Shown in pieces: positions 25,686 to 41,009 of a stretch of DNA of 64,000 bases; the stretch's first letter is position 1; every line of letters starts with the position of its first letter. The stretch is taken from contig NW_027017988.1 in the NCBI RefSeq assembly GCF_032854445.1, positions 87,001 to 151,000 of the forward strand. The letters run 5' to 3'. Source of the DNA: Liolophura sinensis (taxonomy: Eukaryota; Mollusca; Polyplacophora; Chitonida; Chitonidae). The notes under the pieces are model-generated. The model worked only from the letters and a program-made list of their open reading frames with translations. It searched no databases and was not told the origin of the DNA. A program made the position numbers and the translations under genes.

Positions 25686-28600
25686 ACATGTTATTATAAT
25701 GATTACAATGTTCATCTTGTAACTGAGCATACTAGTATAATTATTACATTGTTAATTTTGTAACTGAGCATGCTATTATACTGATTACAATGTTCATCTT
25801 GTAATTGAGCATGCTATTATAATGATTACAATGTTTATGTTGTTACTGAACATGCTATTATACTGATAACAATGTTCATCTTGTAACTAAGCATGATATT
25901 ATAATAATTACAATGTTCATTTAGTAAGTGAACATGCTATTATAATAATTACAATGTTCATCTTGTAACTGAACGTCCTAATATGATGATTACAATGATC
26001 ATCTTGTAAGTAAACATGTTATTATAATGATTACAATGTTCACCTTGTAAATGAACATGCCATTACAATAACTAAAATATTTATCTTGTAACTGAACATG
26101 CTATTATATCAATTGCAATCCTCATGTTTCAACTAAACGTGCTAATATAATGATTACAATGTTTATCTTGTAACTGAAGATGCTATTATAATAATTACAA
26201 AGGGTGTTTTGTAACTGAACGTGCTATTATAGTAATTACAATAATCACCTTGTAACTGAACATGCTATTATAATGATTACAATGTTCACCATGTCACTGA
26301 AAGTGATATTATAATAGTTTTAGTGTTCATTTTGTAACTGAACACGGTATTAGGTTATTGCAATGTTCATCCTGTAACCGAATATGCTATTATAATGATT
26401 ACAATGTTCATCTTGTAACTGAGCATGCTATTACAATGATTACAGTGTTCATCTTGTAACTGACCATGCTGTTATTATGATTACAATGTTCATCTTGTAA
26501 CTGAACATGCTAAAATAATGATTACAATGTTCATTTTGCAACAGAACATGCTTTTATACTGATTACAATGCTCATCTTATAACTACATATGCTATAATAA
26601 TGATTACAATGTTCATCTTGTAATGAAATATGCTAATATAATAATTGCAATATTCATTTTGTAACTAGGCATGTTATTATATTGATTACAATGATGATTT
26701 TGTAACAGTTGACGCTATTATAATGATTACAATGTTCACCTTGTAACTGAGCATGCTATTATAATGATTTAAATGTTCACCTTGTCACTGAACGTGCTAT
26801 TATAACAATTTTAATGTTCATTTTGTAACTGAACACAGTATTAGGTTATTATAATGTTCATCTTGTAACTGAATATGCTATTATAATGATTGCAATGTTT
26901 ATCTTGGCACTGAACATTCTCTTATAATGGTTTCAATGTTCATTTTGTAACTGAACACGGTATTAGGATGTTATAATGTTCATCTTGTAACTGAATATGC
27001 TATTATAATGATTGCAATGTTCATCTTGGCACTGAACATTCTATTATAATGATTTCAATGTTCATTTTGTAACTGAACACGCTATTAAATTATTACAATG
27101 TTCATCGTGTAACTGAACATGCTATTATAATGATTACAATGTTCATCTTATAACTGAGCACGCTATTATAATGATTACAATGTTCATCTTGTAACTAAAT
27201 ATGCTATTGTAATGATTACAATGTCCATTTTGCAACTGAGCATGCTTGTATACTGATTACAATGTTCACCTTGCAACTGATGATGTTTTTATAATGATTA
27301 CAATGTTCATCTTGTAATTGAACATGCAATTATAAGGATTACAATGTTCACTTTGTAACTGAACATGCTATTACATTGATTACAATGTTCATCTTGTAAC
27401 TGAACATGCTATTATGTCGATTCCAATCTTCATCTTGCAACTGAGCATGATATTTTAATGATTACAATGTTCATCTTGTAATTGAACGTGCTAATATAAT
27501 GAATACAATGTTCATTTTGTAACTGATGATGTTATTTTAATGATTACAATATTCATCTTGTAACTGAATATGCTAATGTAATGATTACAATGTCCATTTT
27601 GCAACTGAACATGCTTTTATACTGATTACAATGTCCACCTTGTAACTGAACATGCTATTATAATCATTACAATGTTCATCTTGTAACTGAGCATGCTTTT
27701 ATAATGATTACAATGTTCACCTTTTAACTGAACATGCTATTTTAATGATGACAATGTTCATTTTGTAACTGAACATGCTATTATGTCGATTACAATCTTC
27801 ATCTTGTAACTGAAAATGATATTATAATTATTACAATGTTTATCTTGCAACTGAGCATGCTATTATAATGATTACAATGTTCACTTCGTAACTGAACATG
27901 CTATTATAACTATTACAATGTTCATCTTGTAATTGGACATCTTTTTATAATGATTACAATGTTCACCTTGTAACTGAACATGCTATTATAATGATTACAA
28001 TGTTCATCTTGTAACTGAACATGCTATTATGATTACAATTTTCATCTTGTAACTGAGCTTTCTATTATAATGATTACAATGTTTACCTTGTAACTGAGCG
28101 TGCTCATATAATGATTACAATGTTCACCTTGTAACTGAGCATGCTAATATAATGATTACAATGTTTATCTTGTAACTGAGCATGCTATTATAAAACACGA
28201 GTCTCTTTAACTGGATTTAGTCTATTTCAGCTGAAGGGAAAAATGAAAGATTTAGTCTGGATAATGTGTGGGGATAAGATGAGCATTTTAGCGTGTATTA
28301 GGTCCAAACTGCATCTTTGTACCGTTGATCGTTGAGAAGAAATAGAAGGCATTTCTCAATATTGGCACTTAAAAGATGGTGCCAGCTAGGAAATCAGCTC
28401 TAACCCCAGTGTTCCATGTGGGATTACAGATTTTCTTTCATACTTGCATTACAATGTGACGTCAAACCCAATCATCCAGTCATTCGGTGATTACTGTTAC
28501 ACAACAATTGAATCAAACCTTTCAGGTGTCATTTCAAGAGATCTAAAACGCTATCTAGTTAGCAACAAAGGCTTCAAAGGCTTAATTTGTGCTCTTGTGT

Positions 28601-28937
28601 ACACAGTGCTTATTAGTACACGGACCCTGTCTGTGGAATTTTGTGTATATGTCGTCATACACTCAGTTATACTGTGGACTTTCGCTCTTGTAAATATTGC
28701 CTCTGTGCATTTTTCAGCATTGTGTAAGTACTTTAGTATTTGTATAGATATTGCTATCATTTCTTGTTAAACTTAAGTATTTTAGCTCTTGTAAAAGTCT
28801 TGTTATCTGTTCCTGTTAAATGTAATAAATTGTTGAAAAATAAAATCTGCTGGTTTTGGTTACTTTTTTGTGCGGCTAAACTGTCGTGTATTTCGAACAA
28901 GCCATCTCTTTATAATACAGACAGTTTGGGTCGTAAC

Positions 28938-29128
28938 ATTATTTATTTATTTATTTGGTGTACTGGGGGAAACCCACGACTACCCGCAGGTTGCCAGAAG
29001 ACCTCCTCATGGACGGCAAAAAGAGGAAGCCAGCCTGAGCTGGACTTGAACTCACAGCGACCGCATCGGTTGGAAGCCCATTGCAGGGCGATGGCGTGCT
29101 GACCCCCTCGGTAACTGAGGCCCTCCTC
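28938..29128 (-). mobile_element. ATTT-tailed tRNA-derived SINE, island 3
   Basis: Copied with the island. The one difference I noticed is CTCGGTAACTGAGG where copies 1 and 2 have CTCGATAACTGAGG, near the element's 5' end. Confidence 0.75.
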
Positions 29129-29380
29129 AAACAAAAATTAAATAAGTAAGTAAAATGTAAAACGTTGTGAGGCCGATAGAAAATCATGTGTTTCTCTAAC
29201 TGATTTCACTCCAATTTATTCTTTCATCCAGCGTGTTGACAGAGTCAGTGGAATTCGGATGTTTAAATGGTTTCAAGCAACGAAGTATCATTACTTCAAG
29301 ATATTAATATAACCTGAAGTCAGGCAGCTTCTAAACCTGGATCACTGTGTTTTCCTGAATCGTTGATTAAATCAATTAAC

Positions 29381-29511
29381 ACCATACTGAATCTCTGTTG
29401 CACCGTAAACACCATCCTGAATCTCTGCTGCACAGTAAATACCATCCTGAAACTCTGCTACACAGTAAGCACCATCCTGAATCTCTGCTGCACAGTAAAC
29501 ACCGTCAGGAA
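29381..29511. repeat. 30-bp minisatellite, island 3
   Basis: Four units plus a partial. Unit two starts ACCATCC rather than ATCATCC, as in island 4. Confidence 0.9.
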
Positions 29512-29563
29512 TTTTACACTGACTGCGATCAGATAGCATTTTTCTGTATAGACATGTATGTCG

Positions 29564-29955
29564 CTGTGCAACTGAGTGAGTGAGTGAGTGCTTGGGGTTT
29601 AACGTCGTACTCAACAATTTTTCAGTCATATGACGACGAAGGAATCATTAGGGTGCATGCACGTGTAATGTGCCTCCTTGTTGCAGGAGGACGGATTTTC
29701 ACCGCTCTTTTATTTAGTGCTGCATCACTGAGACGACTTACCGAAGGCAAGTAAGCCGCCCCGCCCGAGCCATTATACTGAAACGGGTCAACCAGTCGTT
29801 GCACTATCCCCTTCATGCTGAACGCCAAACGAGGAAGTTACAACTTCCTCTTTTAAAGTCTTAGGTGTGACTCGACCAAGGATTGATCCTGGATCTACCG
29901 GTCCCGAAGCGGACGCTCTACCAACTGTGCTATCCGGGCCGGTCTGTGCAACTGA
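29564..29955 (-). mobile_element. RUDI-like V-SINE with 12-bp TSD, island 3
   Basis: The body is 29576-29943 (368 bp), three bases longer than in the other islands because GCAGGAGGACGG replaces GCAGGACGG. Target repeats at 29564-29575 and 29944-29955 are intact. Confidence 0.82.
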
Positions 29956-31210
29956 CGATCAGATAACATTTATCTGTAAAGACATGTATGTCTCTGCGCC
30001 ATTTACTGTACCTATGTCTTTCACTTCAGGCAAACCTTAGTCCTCCCATACATAACCCCACCTGACAAGGCTCCTACTCAGGCTATTTTATTTCCTAGTG
30101 AAAGGAAGGCTTTAAGCATACATGTTTGTACATATAATATTAGTGGTGCGAGTTTTCAGTAATCCACAATTAACATATAACAGACCTATCAAAACCCTCA
30201 CAGAATCCAAACGAAGTCCACCGTAAGCACTCTGGAAAAAACATATTAGGAGCTCAAGTACGTCTATATCGCATTTTTTATTTCATTTCTAACATGATGA
30301 GATCACAGAGCTGTTACATTTATCTGTCAAAACCGTTAGTTTAATAAGGTACATATTTGTCCTGAAAGAAAGAGACAAAGTTATTGATCTCATTAACGTA
30401 CGTGTACCTGCCGAAGAGCATCAGTTACCATTGTCAGCAAGACTAGTCCCGATATAGAAGAACCGTAGAGAAACCATCAAAGAATTGGGGTCGAATTTTC
30501 TGATCTTATTGCAGTCAGATTAATTTCACAGATATCGTATTCTACACATTTGGCCCATTGCCAGTACGCTGCAAATAGGGGTGCGAAACAATGCATGTAT
30601 TTTTCATTGAGGAATGAAGAAAATGGTTTTAAAAAAGGACAAACATAAGTTCTCTTAAATTTGCATACCTGTAGTTTCCGTTTTAAAAGGCTAAACAAAG
30701 GGCCACTTGACTTAAGAACATGCCTGTTACAATATTACATGTAATTAACTTAAATACGATATGATGGCGTTTAGTTAAACTAAGGTGAATATACCAGAGT
30801 TTGGAAGCGATTTATTCTAAAAATAATTCTTACAATGTTCATCTGGTAACTGAACATGCTATTATAATGATTACAATGTTCATCTTGTAACTGAGCACGC
30901 TATTATACTGATTACAATGTTCATCTTGTAACTGGGCATACTAGTATAATGATTACAATAGTAATTTTGTAACTGAGCATGCTAGTATACTGATTACAAT
31001 GTTCATCTTGTAACTGAACATGCTATTATAATGATTAAAATGTTCATGTTGTAACTGAACATGCTATTATACTGATAACAATGTTCATCTTGTAACTGGG
31101 CATACTAGTATAATGATTACAATGTTCATTTTGTAACTGAATATGCTATTATATTGATTACAATGTTCATCTTGTAACTGAACGTCCTAATATAATGATT
31201 ACAATGTTCA

Positions 31211-31263
31211 TCTGGTAACTGAGTGAGTGCTTGGGTTTTAACGTCGTTCTCTCTGGTAACTGA
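31211..31263 (-). mobile_element. 29-bp RUDI-like SINE tail with 12-bp TSD, copy g
   Basis: Insert at 31223-31251, 394 bp past the end of island 3. Confidence 0.8.
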
Positions 31264-32361
31264 ACATGTTATTATAATGATTACAATGTTCATCTTGTAA
31301 CTGAGCACACTAGTATAATGATTACATTGTTAAATTTGTAACTGAGCATGCTATTAAACTGATTACAATGTTCATCTTGTAATTGAGCATGCTATTATAA
31401 TGATTACAATGTTTATGTTGTAACTGAACATGCTATTATACTGATAACAATGTTCATCTTGTAACTAAGCATGATATTATAATAATTACAATGTTCATTT
31501 TGTAACTGAACATGCTATTATAATGATTACAATGTTCATCTTGTAACTGAACGTCCTAATGTAATGATTACAATGTTCATCTTGTAAGTGAACATGTTAT
31601 TATAATGATTACAATGTTCACCTTGTAAATGAAAATGCCATTACAATAATTACAATATTTATCTTGTAGCAGAACATGCTATTATATCGATTACAATCCT
31701 CACGTTTTAACTAAACGTGCTAAAATAATGATTACAATGTTTATCTTGTAACTGAAGATGCTATTATAATAATTACAAAGGGTGTCTTGTAACTGACCAT
31801 GCTATTATAGTAATTACAAAAATCACCTTGTAACTGAACATGCTATTATAATGATTACAATGTTCACCATGTCACTGAAAGTGATATTATAATAGTTTTA
31901 ATGTTCATTTTGAAACTGAACACGGTATTAGGTTATTGCAATGTTCATCCTGTAACCGAATATGCTATTATAATAATTACAATGTTCATCTTGTAACCGA
32001 GCATGCTATTACAATGATTACAATGTTCATCTTGTAACTGACCATGCTGTTATTATGATTACAATGTTTATCTTGTAACTGAACATGCTAATATAATGAT
32101 TACAATGTTCATTTTGCAACTGAACATGCTTTTTTACTGATTACAATGTTCACCTTGTAACTGAACATGCTATTATAATGATGACAATGTTCATTTTGTA
32201 AATGAGCACGCTATTATACTGTTTACAATGTTCATCTGGTAACTGAACATGCTACTACAATGATTACAATGTTCATCTTGTAACTGAACATGCAATTATA
32301 ATAATTACAATGTTTATCTTGCAACTGAACATGCAATTATAAGGATTATAATGTTCACTTT

Positions 32362-35300
32362 GTAACTGAACATGCTATTATAATGATTACAATGTTCATC
32401 TTGTAATTGAACGTGCTAATATAATGAATACAATGTTCATTTTGTAAGTGAACATGTTATTATAATGATTACAATGTTCACCTTGTAACTGAATATTCTA
32501 ATGTAATGATTATAATGTCCATTTTGCAACTGAGCATGCTTTTATACTGATTACAATGTTCACTTTGTAACTGATGATGTTTTTATAATGATTACAATGT
32601 TCATCTTGTAACTACATATGCTATAATAATGATTACATTGTTCATTTGTAATAAAATATGCTAATATAATAATTGCAATATTAATTTTGTAACTGAGCAT
32701 GCTATTATATTGATTACAATGATGATTTTGTAACCGTTGACGCTATTATAATGATTACAATGTTTACTTTGTAACTGAACATGCTATTACAATGATTACA
32801 ATGTGCATCTTGTAACTGAACATGCTATTATGTCGATTACAATCTTCATCTTGTAACTGAAAATGATATTATAATGATAACAATGTTTATCTTGCAACTG
32901 AGCATGCTATTATAATGATTACAATGTTCACTTCGTAACTGAACATGCTAATTTATCTATTACAATGTTCCTCTTGTAACTGAGCAGGCTATTGTAATGA
33001 TCACAATGTTCACCTTGTAACTGAGCACATTATTATAATGATTACAATGTTCATCTTGTAACTAAATATGCTATTGTAATGATTACAATGTCCATTTTGC
33101 AACTGAGCATGCTTGTATACTGATTACAATGTTCACCTTGCAACTGATGATGTTTTTATCATGATTACAATGTTCATCTTGTAACTGGGCAGGCTATTGT
33201 AATGATGACAATGTTCACCTTGTAACTGAGCACATTATTATAATGATTACAATGTCCATTTTGCAACTGAGCATGCTTTTATACTGATTACAATGTTCAC
33301 CTTGTAACTGATGATGTTTTTATAAGGATTACAATGTTCATCTTGTAAATACATATGCTATAATAATGATTACAACGGTTATCTTGTAACTGAATATGTT
33401 ATTGTAATGATTACAATATCCATTTTGCAACTGAGCATGCTTGTAAACTGATTACAATGTTCACCTTGCAACTGATGATGTTTTTATAATGATTACAATG
33501 TTCACTTTGTAACTGAACATGCTATTACAATGATTACAATGTTCATCTTGTAACTGAACATGCTATTATGTCGATTACAATCTTCATCTTGCAACTGAGC
33601 ATGATATTATAATGATTACAATGTTCATCTTGTAATTGAACGTGCTAATATAATGAATACAATCTTCATTTTGTAATTGATGATGTTATTATAATGATTA
33701 CAATATTCATCTTGTAACTGAATATGCTAATGTAATGATTACAATGTCCATTTTCCAACTGAGCATGGTTTGATACTGAATACAATGTCCACCTTGTAAC
33801 TGAACATGCTATTATAATGATTACAATGTTCATCTTGTAACTGAGCATGTTTTTATAATGATACAATGTTCACCTTGTAACTGAACATGCTTTTATAATG
33901 ATTACAATGTTCATCTTGTAATTGAACGTGGTAATATAATGAATACAATGTTTATTTTGTAACTGATGATGTTATTACAATAATTACAATATTCATCTTG
34001 TAAGTGAATATGCTAATGTAATGATTACAATGTCCATTTTGCAACTGAGCATGCTTTTATACTGATTACAATGTTCACCTTGTAACCAATGATTATTTTA
34101 TAATAATTACAATGTTCATCTTGTAACTACATATGCTATAATAATTTTTACAATGTTCATCTTGTAATGATAATATGCTAATATAATGATTGCAATATTC
34201 ATTTTATAACTAAGCATGCTATTATATTGATTACAATGATGATTTTGTGACCGTTGACGCTATTATAATGATTACAATGTTTACCTTGTAACTGAGCACG
34301 CTATTGTAATGATTACAATGTTCACCTTGTAACTGAGCACATTATTTTAATGATTACAATGTTCATCTTGTACCTGAATATGCTATTGTAATGATTACAA
34401 TGTCCATTTTGCAACTGAGCATGCTTGTATACTGATTACAATGTTCACCTTGCAACTGATGATGTTTTTATAATCATTACAATGTTCATCTTGTAACTGA
34501 ACATGCAATTATAAAGATTACATTGTTCACTTTGTAACTGAACATGCTATTACAATGATTACAATGTTCATCTTGTAACTGAACATGCTATTATGTCGAT
34601 TACAATCTTCATCTTGCAACTGAGCATGATATTATAATGATTACAATGTTCATCTTGTAATTGAACGTGCTAATATGATGAATACAATGTTCATTTTGTA
34701 ACTGATGATGTTATTATAATGATTACAATATTCATCTTGTAACTGAATATGCTAATGTAATGATTACAATGTCCATTTTGCAACTGAGCATGCTTTTATA
34801 CTGATTACAAAGTCCACCTTGTAACTGAACATGCTATTTTAATGGTTACAATGTTCATCTTGTAAATAAGCATGTTTTTATAATGATTACAATGTTCACC
34901 TTGTAACTGAACATGCTATTATAATGATGACAATGTTCATTTTGTAAATGAGCACGCTATTATACTGTTTACAATGTTCATCTTGTAACTGAGCATGCTA
35001 TTACAATGATTACAATGTTCATCTTGTAACTGAACATGCAATTATAATAATTACAATGTTTATCTTGCAACTGAACATGCAATTATAAGGATTATATTGT
35101 TCACTTTGTAACTGAACATGCTATTACAATGATTACAATGTTCATCTTGTAACTAAACATGCTATTATGTCGATTACAATCTTCATCTTGCAAGTGAGCA
35201 TGATATCATAATGATTACAATGTTCATCTTGTAATTGAACGTGCTAATAAAATGAATACAATGTTCATTTTGTAACTGATGATGTTATTATAATGATTAC

Positions 35301-37237
35301 AATATTCATCTTGTAACTGAATATGCTAATGTAATGATTACAATGTCCATTTTGCAACTGAGCATGCTTTTATACTGATTACAATGTCCACCTTGTAACT
35401 GAACATGCTATTATAATGATTACAATGTTCATCTTGTAACTGAGAATGTCTTTCTAATGATCACAATGTTGACCTTGTAACTGAACATGCTTTTATAATG
35501 ATTACAATGTTCCTCTTGTAATTGAACGTGCTAATATAATGAATACAATGTACATTTTGTAACTGATGATGTTATTATAATGATTACAATGTTCATCTTG
35601 TAAGTGAATATGCTAATGTAATGATTACGATGTCCATTTTGCAAATGAGTATGCTTTTATACTGATTACAATGTTCACCTTGAAACTGATGATGTTTTAT
35701 AATGATTACAATGTTCATCTTGTAACTACATATGCTATAATAATGATTACAATGTTCATCTTGTAATGAAATATGCTAATATCATGATTGAAATATTTAT
35801 TTTGTAACTGAGCATGCCATTATATTGATTACAATGATGATTTTGTAACCGTTGACGTTCTTATAATGATTACAATGTTTACTTTGTAATTGAACGTGCT
35901 AATACAATGTATACAATGTTCATTTTGTAACTGATGATGTTATTATAATTATTACAGAATTCATCTTGTAACTGAATATGCTAATGTAATGATTACAATG
36001 TCCATTTTGCAACTGAGCATGCTTTTATACTGATTACAATGTCCACCTTGTAACTGAACATGCTAATATAATGATTACAATGTTCATCTTGTAACTGAGC
36101 ATGTTTTTATAATGATTACAATGTTCACCTTGTAACTGAACATGCTATTATAGTAATTACAAAAATCACCTTGTAACTGAACATGCTATTATAATGATTA
36201 CAATGTTCACCATGTCACTGAAAGTGATATTATAATAGTTTTAATGTTCATTTTGTAACTGAACACGGTATTAGGTTATTGCAATGTTCATCCTGTAACC
36301 AAATATGCTATTATAATGATTACAATGTTCATCTTGTAACTGAGCATGCTATTACAATGATTACAATGTTCATCTTGTAACTGACCATGCTGTTGTTATG
36401 ATTACAATGTTTATCTTGTAACTGAACAGGCTAATATAATGATTACAATATTCATTTTGCAACTGAACATGCTTTTTTACTGATTACAATGTTCATCTTG
36501 TAACTACATATGCTATAATAATGATTACAATGTTCATCTTGTAATGAAATATGCTAATATAATGATTGCAATATTCATTTTGTAACTGAGCATGATATTA
36601 TAGTAATTACAATAATGATTTTGTAACCGTTGACGCTATTTAATGATTACAATGTTCACCTTGTAACTGAGCATGCTAATATAATGATTTAAATGTTGAC
36701 CTTGTCACTGAACGTGCTATTATAATAATTTTAATGTTCATTTTGTAACTGAACACGGTATTAGGTTATTATAATGTTCATCTTGTAACTGAATATGCTA
36801 TTATAATGATTGCAATGTTCATCTTGGCACTGAACATTCTATTATAATGATTTCAATGTTCATTTTGTAACTGAACACGCTATTAAATTATAACAATGTT
36901 CATCCTGTAACTAAACATGCTATTATAATGATTACAATGTTCATCTTGTAACTGAGCACGCTATTGTAATGATTACAATGTTCACCTTGTAACTGAGCAC
37001 ATTATTATAATGATTACAATGTTCATCTAGTAACTAAATATGCTATTGTAATGATTACAATGTCCATTTTGCAACTGAGCATGCTTGTATACTGATTACA
37101 ATGTTCACCTTGCAACTGATGATGTTTTTATAATGATTACAATGTTCATCTTGTAATTGAACATGCAATTATAAGGATTACAATGTTCACTTTGTAACTG
37201 AACATGCTATTACAATGATTACAATGTTCATCTTGTA
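32362..37237. repeat. Second member of the 4.9-kb pair at 12,867-bp offset
   Basis: Matches about 19495-24370. Part of it (about 32440 to 34490) also matches about 51848 to 53900 at a 19,408-bp offset, so this sequence has spread to a third place. Confidence 0.85.
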
Positions 37238-40113
37238 ACTGAACATGCTATTATGTCGATTACAATGTTCATCTTGCAACTGAGCATGATATTATAATGA
37301 TTACAATGATCATCTTGTAATTGAACGTGCTAATATAATGAATACAATGTTCATTTTGTAACTGATGATGTTATTATAATGATTACAATATTCATCTTGT
37401 AACTGAATATGCTAATGTAATGATTACAATGCCCATTTTGCAACTGAGCATGCTTTTATACTGATTACAATGTCCACCTTGTAACTGAACATGCTATTAT
37501 ATTGATTTCAATGTTCATCTTGTAACTGAACATGTTTTTATAATGATTACAATGTTCACCTTGTAACTGAACATGCTTTTATAATGATTACAATGTTCAT
37601 CTTGTAATTGAACGTGCTAATATAATGAATACAATGTTCATTTTGTAACTGATGATGTTATTATCATCATTAAAATATTCATCTTGTAACTGAATATGCT
37701 AATGTAATGATTACAATGTCCATTTTGCAACTGAGCATGCTTTTATACTGATTACAATGTCCACCTTGTAACTGAACATGCTATTATAATGATTACATTG
37801 TTCATCTTGTAACTGAGCATGTCTTTATAATGATTACAATGTTCACCTTGTAACTGAACATGCTTTTATAATGATTACAATGTTCATCTTGTAATTGAAC
37901 GTGCTAAAATAATGAATACAATGTACATTTTGTAACTGATGATGATATTATAATGATTACAATGTTCATCTTGTAAGTGAATATGCTAATGTAATGATTA
38001 CAATGTCCATTTTGCAACTGAGCAGGCTTTTATACTGATTACAATGTTCACCTTGTAACTGAGCATGTCTTTATAATGATTACAATGTTCACCTTGTAAC
38101 TGAACATGCTTTTATAATGATTACAATGTTCATCTTGTAAGTGAACGTGCTAAAAAAATGAATACAATGTACATTTTGTAACTGATGATGTTATTATAAT
38201 GATTACAATGTTCATCTTGTAAGTGAATATGCTAATGTAATAATTACAATGTCCATTTTGCAACTGAGCAGGCTTTTATACTGATTACAATGTTCACCTT
38301 GTAACTGATGATGTTTTATAATGATTACAATGTTCATCTTGTAACTGAACATGCTTTTATAATGATTACAATGTTCATTATGTAATTAAACGTGCTAATA
38401 TAATGAATACAATGTTCATTTTGTAACTGATGATGTTATTATAATGATTACAATATTCATCTTGTAAGTGAATATGCTAATGTAATGATTACAATGTCCA
38501 TTTTGCAACTGAGCATGCTTTTATACTGATTACAATTTTCACCTTGTAACTGATGATGTTTTTATAATGATTACAATGTTCATCTTGTAACTACATATGC
38601 TATAATAGTGATTACAATGTTCATCTTGTAATGAAATATGCTAATATAATAAGTGCAATATTCATTTTGTAACTGAGCATGCTATTATATTAATTACAAT
38701 GATGATTTTGTAACCGTTGACGCTATTATAATGATTACAATGTTTACTTTGTAACTGAACATGCTATTACAATGATTACAATCTTCATCTTGTATTTTAA
38801 CATGCTATTATGTCGATTACAATCTTCATCTTGTAACTGAAAATGATATTATAATGATTACAATGTTTATCTTGCAACTGAGCATGCTATTATAATGATT
38901 ACAATGTTCTCTTCGTAACTGAACATGCAATTATAACTATTACAATGTTCATCTTGTAACTGGGCATGTTTTTATAATGATTACAATGTTCATCTTGTAA
39001 CTGAGCACGCTATTGTAATGATTACAATGTTCACCTTGTAACTGATCACATTAATATAATGATTACAATGTTCATCTTGTAATTGAACGTGCTAATATAA
39101 TGAATACAATGTTCATTTTGTAACTGATGATGTTATTATAATAATTACAATACTCATCTTGTAACTGAATATGCTAATGTAATGATTACAATGTCCATTT
39201 TGCAACTGAGCATGCTTTTATACTGATTACAATGTCCACCTTGTAACTGAACATGCTATTATAATGATTACAATGTTCACCTTGTAACTGAGCATGTTTT
39301 TATAATGATTACAATGTTCACCTTGTAACTGAACATGCTATTTAAATGATGACAATGTTCATTTTGTAACTGAACATGCTATTATGTCGATTACAATCTT
39401 CATCTTGTAACTGAAAATGATATTATAATGATTACAATGTTTATCTTGCAACTGAGCATGCTATTATATGGATTACAATGTTCACTTCGTAACTGAACAT
39501 GCTATTATAACTATTACAATGTTCATCTTGTAACTGGGCATGTTTTTATAATGATTACAATGTTCACCTTGTAACTGAGCACGCTATTGTAATGATTACA
39601 ATGTTCACCTTGTAACTGACCACATTATTATAATAATTACAATGTTCATTTTGTAATTGAACGTGCTATTATAATAATTACAATGTTCATCTTGTAACTG
39701 AACATGCTATTATGATTACAATTTTCATCTTGTAACTGAGCTTTCTATTGTAATGATTACAATGTTTACCTTGTAACTGAGCGTGCTAATATAATGATTA
39801 CAATGTTCACCTTGTAACTGAGCATGCTAATATAATGATTACAATGTTTATCTTGTAACTGAGCATGCTATTATAAAACACGAGTCTCTTTAACTGGATT
39901 TAGTCTATTTCAGCTGAGGGGAAAAATGAAAGATTTAGTCTGGATAATGTGTGGTAATAAGATGAGCATTTTAGCGTGTATTAGGTCCAAACTGCATCTT
40001 TGTACCGTTGATCGTTGAGAAGAAATAGAAGGCATTTCTCAATATTGGCACTTAAAAGATGGTGCCAGCTAGGAAATCAGCTCTAACCCCAGTGTTCCAT
40101 GTGGGATTACAGA

Positions 40114-40311
40114 GAACACTTGGTCCCGCAGCTTTTATGATCGTTTCTCTTTTCAGTCATTATAGCAAGGTTTCTCAACAATCGACAAAAAAATATGAAA
40201 ATAAATCAGCAGAGAACTATCTGCAATCCGTGGTATCCCGTGCCTTGACAGGTGTAAGGCAACCTGATTTTTAAGTAACACCGCGCAGTGATTGCTTTCA
40301 ACCTTTGAATC
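40114..40311. other. 198-bp segment present only in island 4
   Basis: Copies 1-3 read GGATTACAGAT then TTTCTTTCATAC. Copy 4 has 198 bp in place of the single T. No target-site duplication, terminal repeat or A-tail marks it as a transposon. An ATG-to-TAA frame of 71 codons (40059-40274) runs into it. In copies 1-3 the same ATG meets a stop after 27 codons. The predicted peptide has no motif that I recognise. The segment may be ancestral sequence lost elsewhere or an insertion here. Confidence 0.85.
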
Positions 40312-40703
40312 TTTCTTTCATACTTGCATTACAATGTGACGTCAAACCCAATCATCCAGTCATTCGGTGATTACTGTTACACAACAATTGAATCAAACCT
40401 TTCAGGTGTCATTTCAAGAGATCTAAAACGCTATCTAGTTAGCAACAAAGGCTTCAAAGGCTTAATTTGTGCTCTTGTGTACACAGTGCTTATTAGTACA
40501 CGGACCCTGTCTGTGGAATTTTGTGTATATGTCGTCATACACTCAGTTATACTGTGGACTTTCCCTCTTGTAAATATTGCCTCTGTGCATTTTTCAGCAT
40601 TGTGTAAGTACTTTAGTATTTGTATAGATATTGCTATCATTTCTTGTTAAACTTAAGTATTTTAGCTCTTGTAAAAGTCTTGTTATCTGTTCCTGTTAAA
40701 TGT

Positions 40704-40724
40704 AATAAATTGTTAAAAAAAAAA
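40704..40724 (+). other. AATAAA followed by A10, island 4
   Basis: Signal at 40704-40709 and ten A at 40715-40724, as in islands 1 and 2. It could be a retrocopy 3' end or chance. Confidence 0.25.
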
Positions 40725-40817
40725 TCTGCTGGTTTTGGTTACTTTTTTGTGCGGCTAAACTGTCGTGTATTTCGAACAAGCCATCTCTTTATAATACAGA
40801 CAGTTTTGGGTCGTAAC

Positions 40818-41009
40818 ATTATTTATTTATTTATTTGGTGTATTGGGGGAAACCCACGACTACCCGAACGGTTGCCAGAAGACCTCCTCATGGACGGCAA
40901 AAAGAGGAAGCCAGCCTGAGCTGGACTTGAACTCACAGCGACCGCATCGGTTGGAAGCCCATTGCAGGGCGATGGCGTGCTGACCCCCTCGATAACTGAG
41001 GCCCTCCTC
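40818..41009 (-). mobile_element. ATTT-tailed tRNA-derived SINE, island 4
   Basis: Copied with the island. It carries small differences in the centre (CCCGAACGGTTGCC where the others have CCCGCAGGTTGCC), which make it one base longer. Confidence 0.75.

Larger units (their letters stand above)
13908..28193. repeat. 41-bp satellite array, segment 3
   Basis: About 348 monomers. It holds a 615-bp duplication (13961-15190), a 287/574-bp higher-order run (16504-17692), one member of the 12,867-bp-offset pair (about 19495-24370), and a stretch from about 24.6 kb that parallels the array at 5.3-7.1 kb. The last part before island 3 matches the arrays before islands 1 and 2. I see no gene in it. Confidence 0.97.
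28194..30829. repeat. Non-satellite island, copy 3 (complete)
   Basis: A 2,636-bp island. It differs from copies 1 and 2 at several bases and has small indels. The A-run after AATAAA is interrupted (AAAAATAAAAT near 28836), and there are three extra bases inside the RUDI-like SINE. It shares several left-part bases with copy 4, such as GTAAATATTGCC near 28690. The right part (30433-30829) is unrecognised and AT-rich. Confidence 0.93.
30830..39876. repeat. 41-bp satellite array, segment 4
   Basis: About 221 monomers. The first 1.3 kb or so matches the arrays after islands 2 and 4. From about 32.36 kb it switches to the second member of the 12,867-bp-offset pair. The end before island 4 resembles the arrays before the other islands. 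I see no gene in it. Confidence 0.97.
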
